This document shows positions 63,944-64,000 of a stretch of DNA of 64,000 nucleotides, piece after piece (the stretch's first letter is position 1; every line of letters begins with the position of its first letter). A program made the position numbers and the translations under genes. Below the pieces are notes generated by a model. It had not been told where the DNA came from, ran no database searches, and worked only from the letters and a program-made list of their open reading frames with translations. Origin of the DNA: an uncultured bacterium (GTDB lineage: Bacteria > Cyanobacteriota > Vampirovibrionia > Gastranaerophilales > Gastranaerophilaceae); the NCBI GenBank assembly GCA_949300485.1, contig CASGEL010000006.1, positions 81,579 to 145,578 of the forward strand, read 5' to 3'.

Positions 63944-63967
63944 AGATTAATTCACTAGAATTAATCT
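63944..63967. repeat. short inverted repeat in the final spacer
   Basis: AGATTAATTC and GAATTAATCT form a 10-bp stem with a 4-base loop. The function is unknown; the rest of 63836-64000 shows no gene. Confidence 0.5.
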
Positions 63968-64000
63968 AAATGAAATAAACACTTGCAATTTTATAAAAAC

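Overview
The window looks like a chromosomal segment of a gut-type, non-photosynthetic cyanobacterial relative (Melainabacteria/Vampirovibrionia, most likely Gastranaerophilales). This is inferred from three things. The DNA is AT-rich. The ATP synthase genes run a, c, b', b, delta, alpha, gamma, with paired b and b' subunits and no beta or epsilon, which is the cyanobacterial split arrangement. The gamma subunit also reads like a cyanobacterial one but lacks the extra central segment of photosynthetic gammas. Energy genes suggest fermentation: a biotin-dependent sodium-pumping oxaloacetate decarboxylase set (birA, oadG, oadA, oadB) lies divergent to the ATP synthase operon.

Layout. 1-2336: a cut radical SAM gene, a zinc-ribbon protein, obgE and a small protein. 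2464-4590: two lineage-specific proteins. 4737-9923: uvrA, two secreted paralogs and a DUF475/TerC-like membrane protein. 9992-16753: ahcY, a very large GH13-like glycosidase and ychF. 16932-20066: a cluster of very small proteins, including a ribbon-helix-helix protein, each behind the same promoter-like box, with tuf on the opposite strand. 20134-25112: coaX, speB, ligA, a membrane protein and a SIMPL protein. 25192-27400: a glycosyltransferase, apt and a small secreted protein. 27648-32762: the HU gene, a DedA protein, a frameshifted prepilin-like gene, a PHP protein, a membrane protein, rph and two small secreted coiled-coil proteins. 32887-35299: an acetolactate synthase, a small protein and a PurN-like protein. 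35420-44955: the decarboxylase and ATP synthase operons. 44976-48424: two tandem paralogous large membrane proteins. 48870-52744: an LCP, nitroreductase, DUF3137 and LemA group. 52811-54104: two tRNA-Arg genes flanking a CHAP hydrolase and a small membrane protein. 54284-58203: pnp, a PfkB kinase and a proline-rich membrane protein. 58354-60730: a two-component system. 60725-63761: an outer-membrane efflux protein, a MarR regulator and a membrane-fusion protein.

The most unusual signal is a promoter-like element, [G/T]CAATT, then exactly 18 nt, then TTATATATA. It occurs six times, always just upstream of a lineage-specific gene: four small-protein genes or operons at 16.9-19.9 kb, the Gly/Met-rich protein at 2.5-3.6 kb and the CHAP hydrolase at 53 kb. 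Most of the small proteins, including the ribbon-helix-helix protein, share a C-terminal tail ending NAxILExLL(A/G). Together these look like an undescribed regulon with a small-protein family.

Other points are an SFxG motif near the N-terminus of three unrelated large proteins, a prepilin-like gene interrupted at a run of six Gs, a zinc-finger membrane protein inside the ATP synthase operon, and perfect palindromes suited to act as operators next to the MarR gene and the two-component system. All assignments come from reading the sequence; no database search was run.
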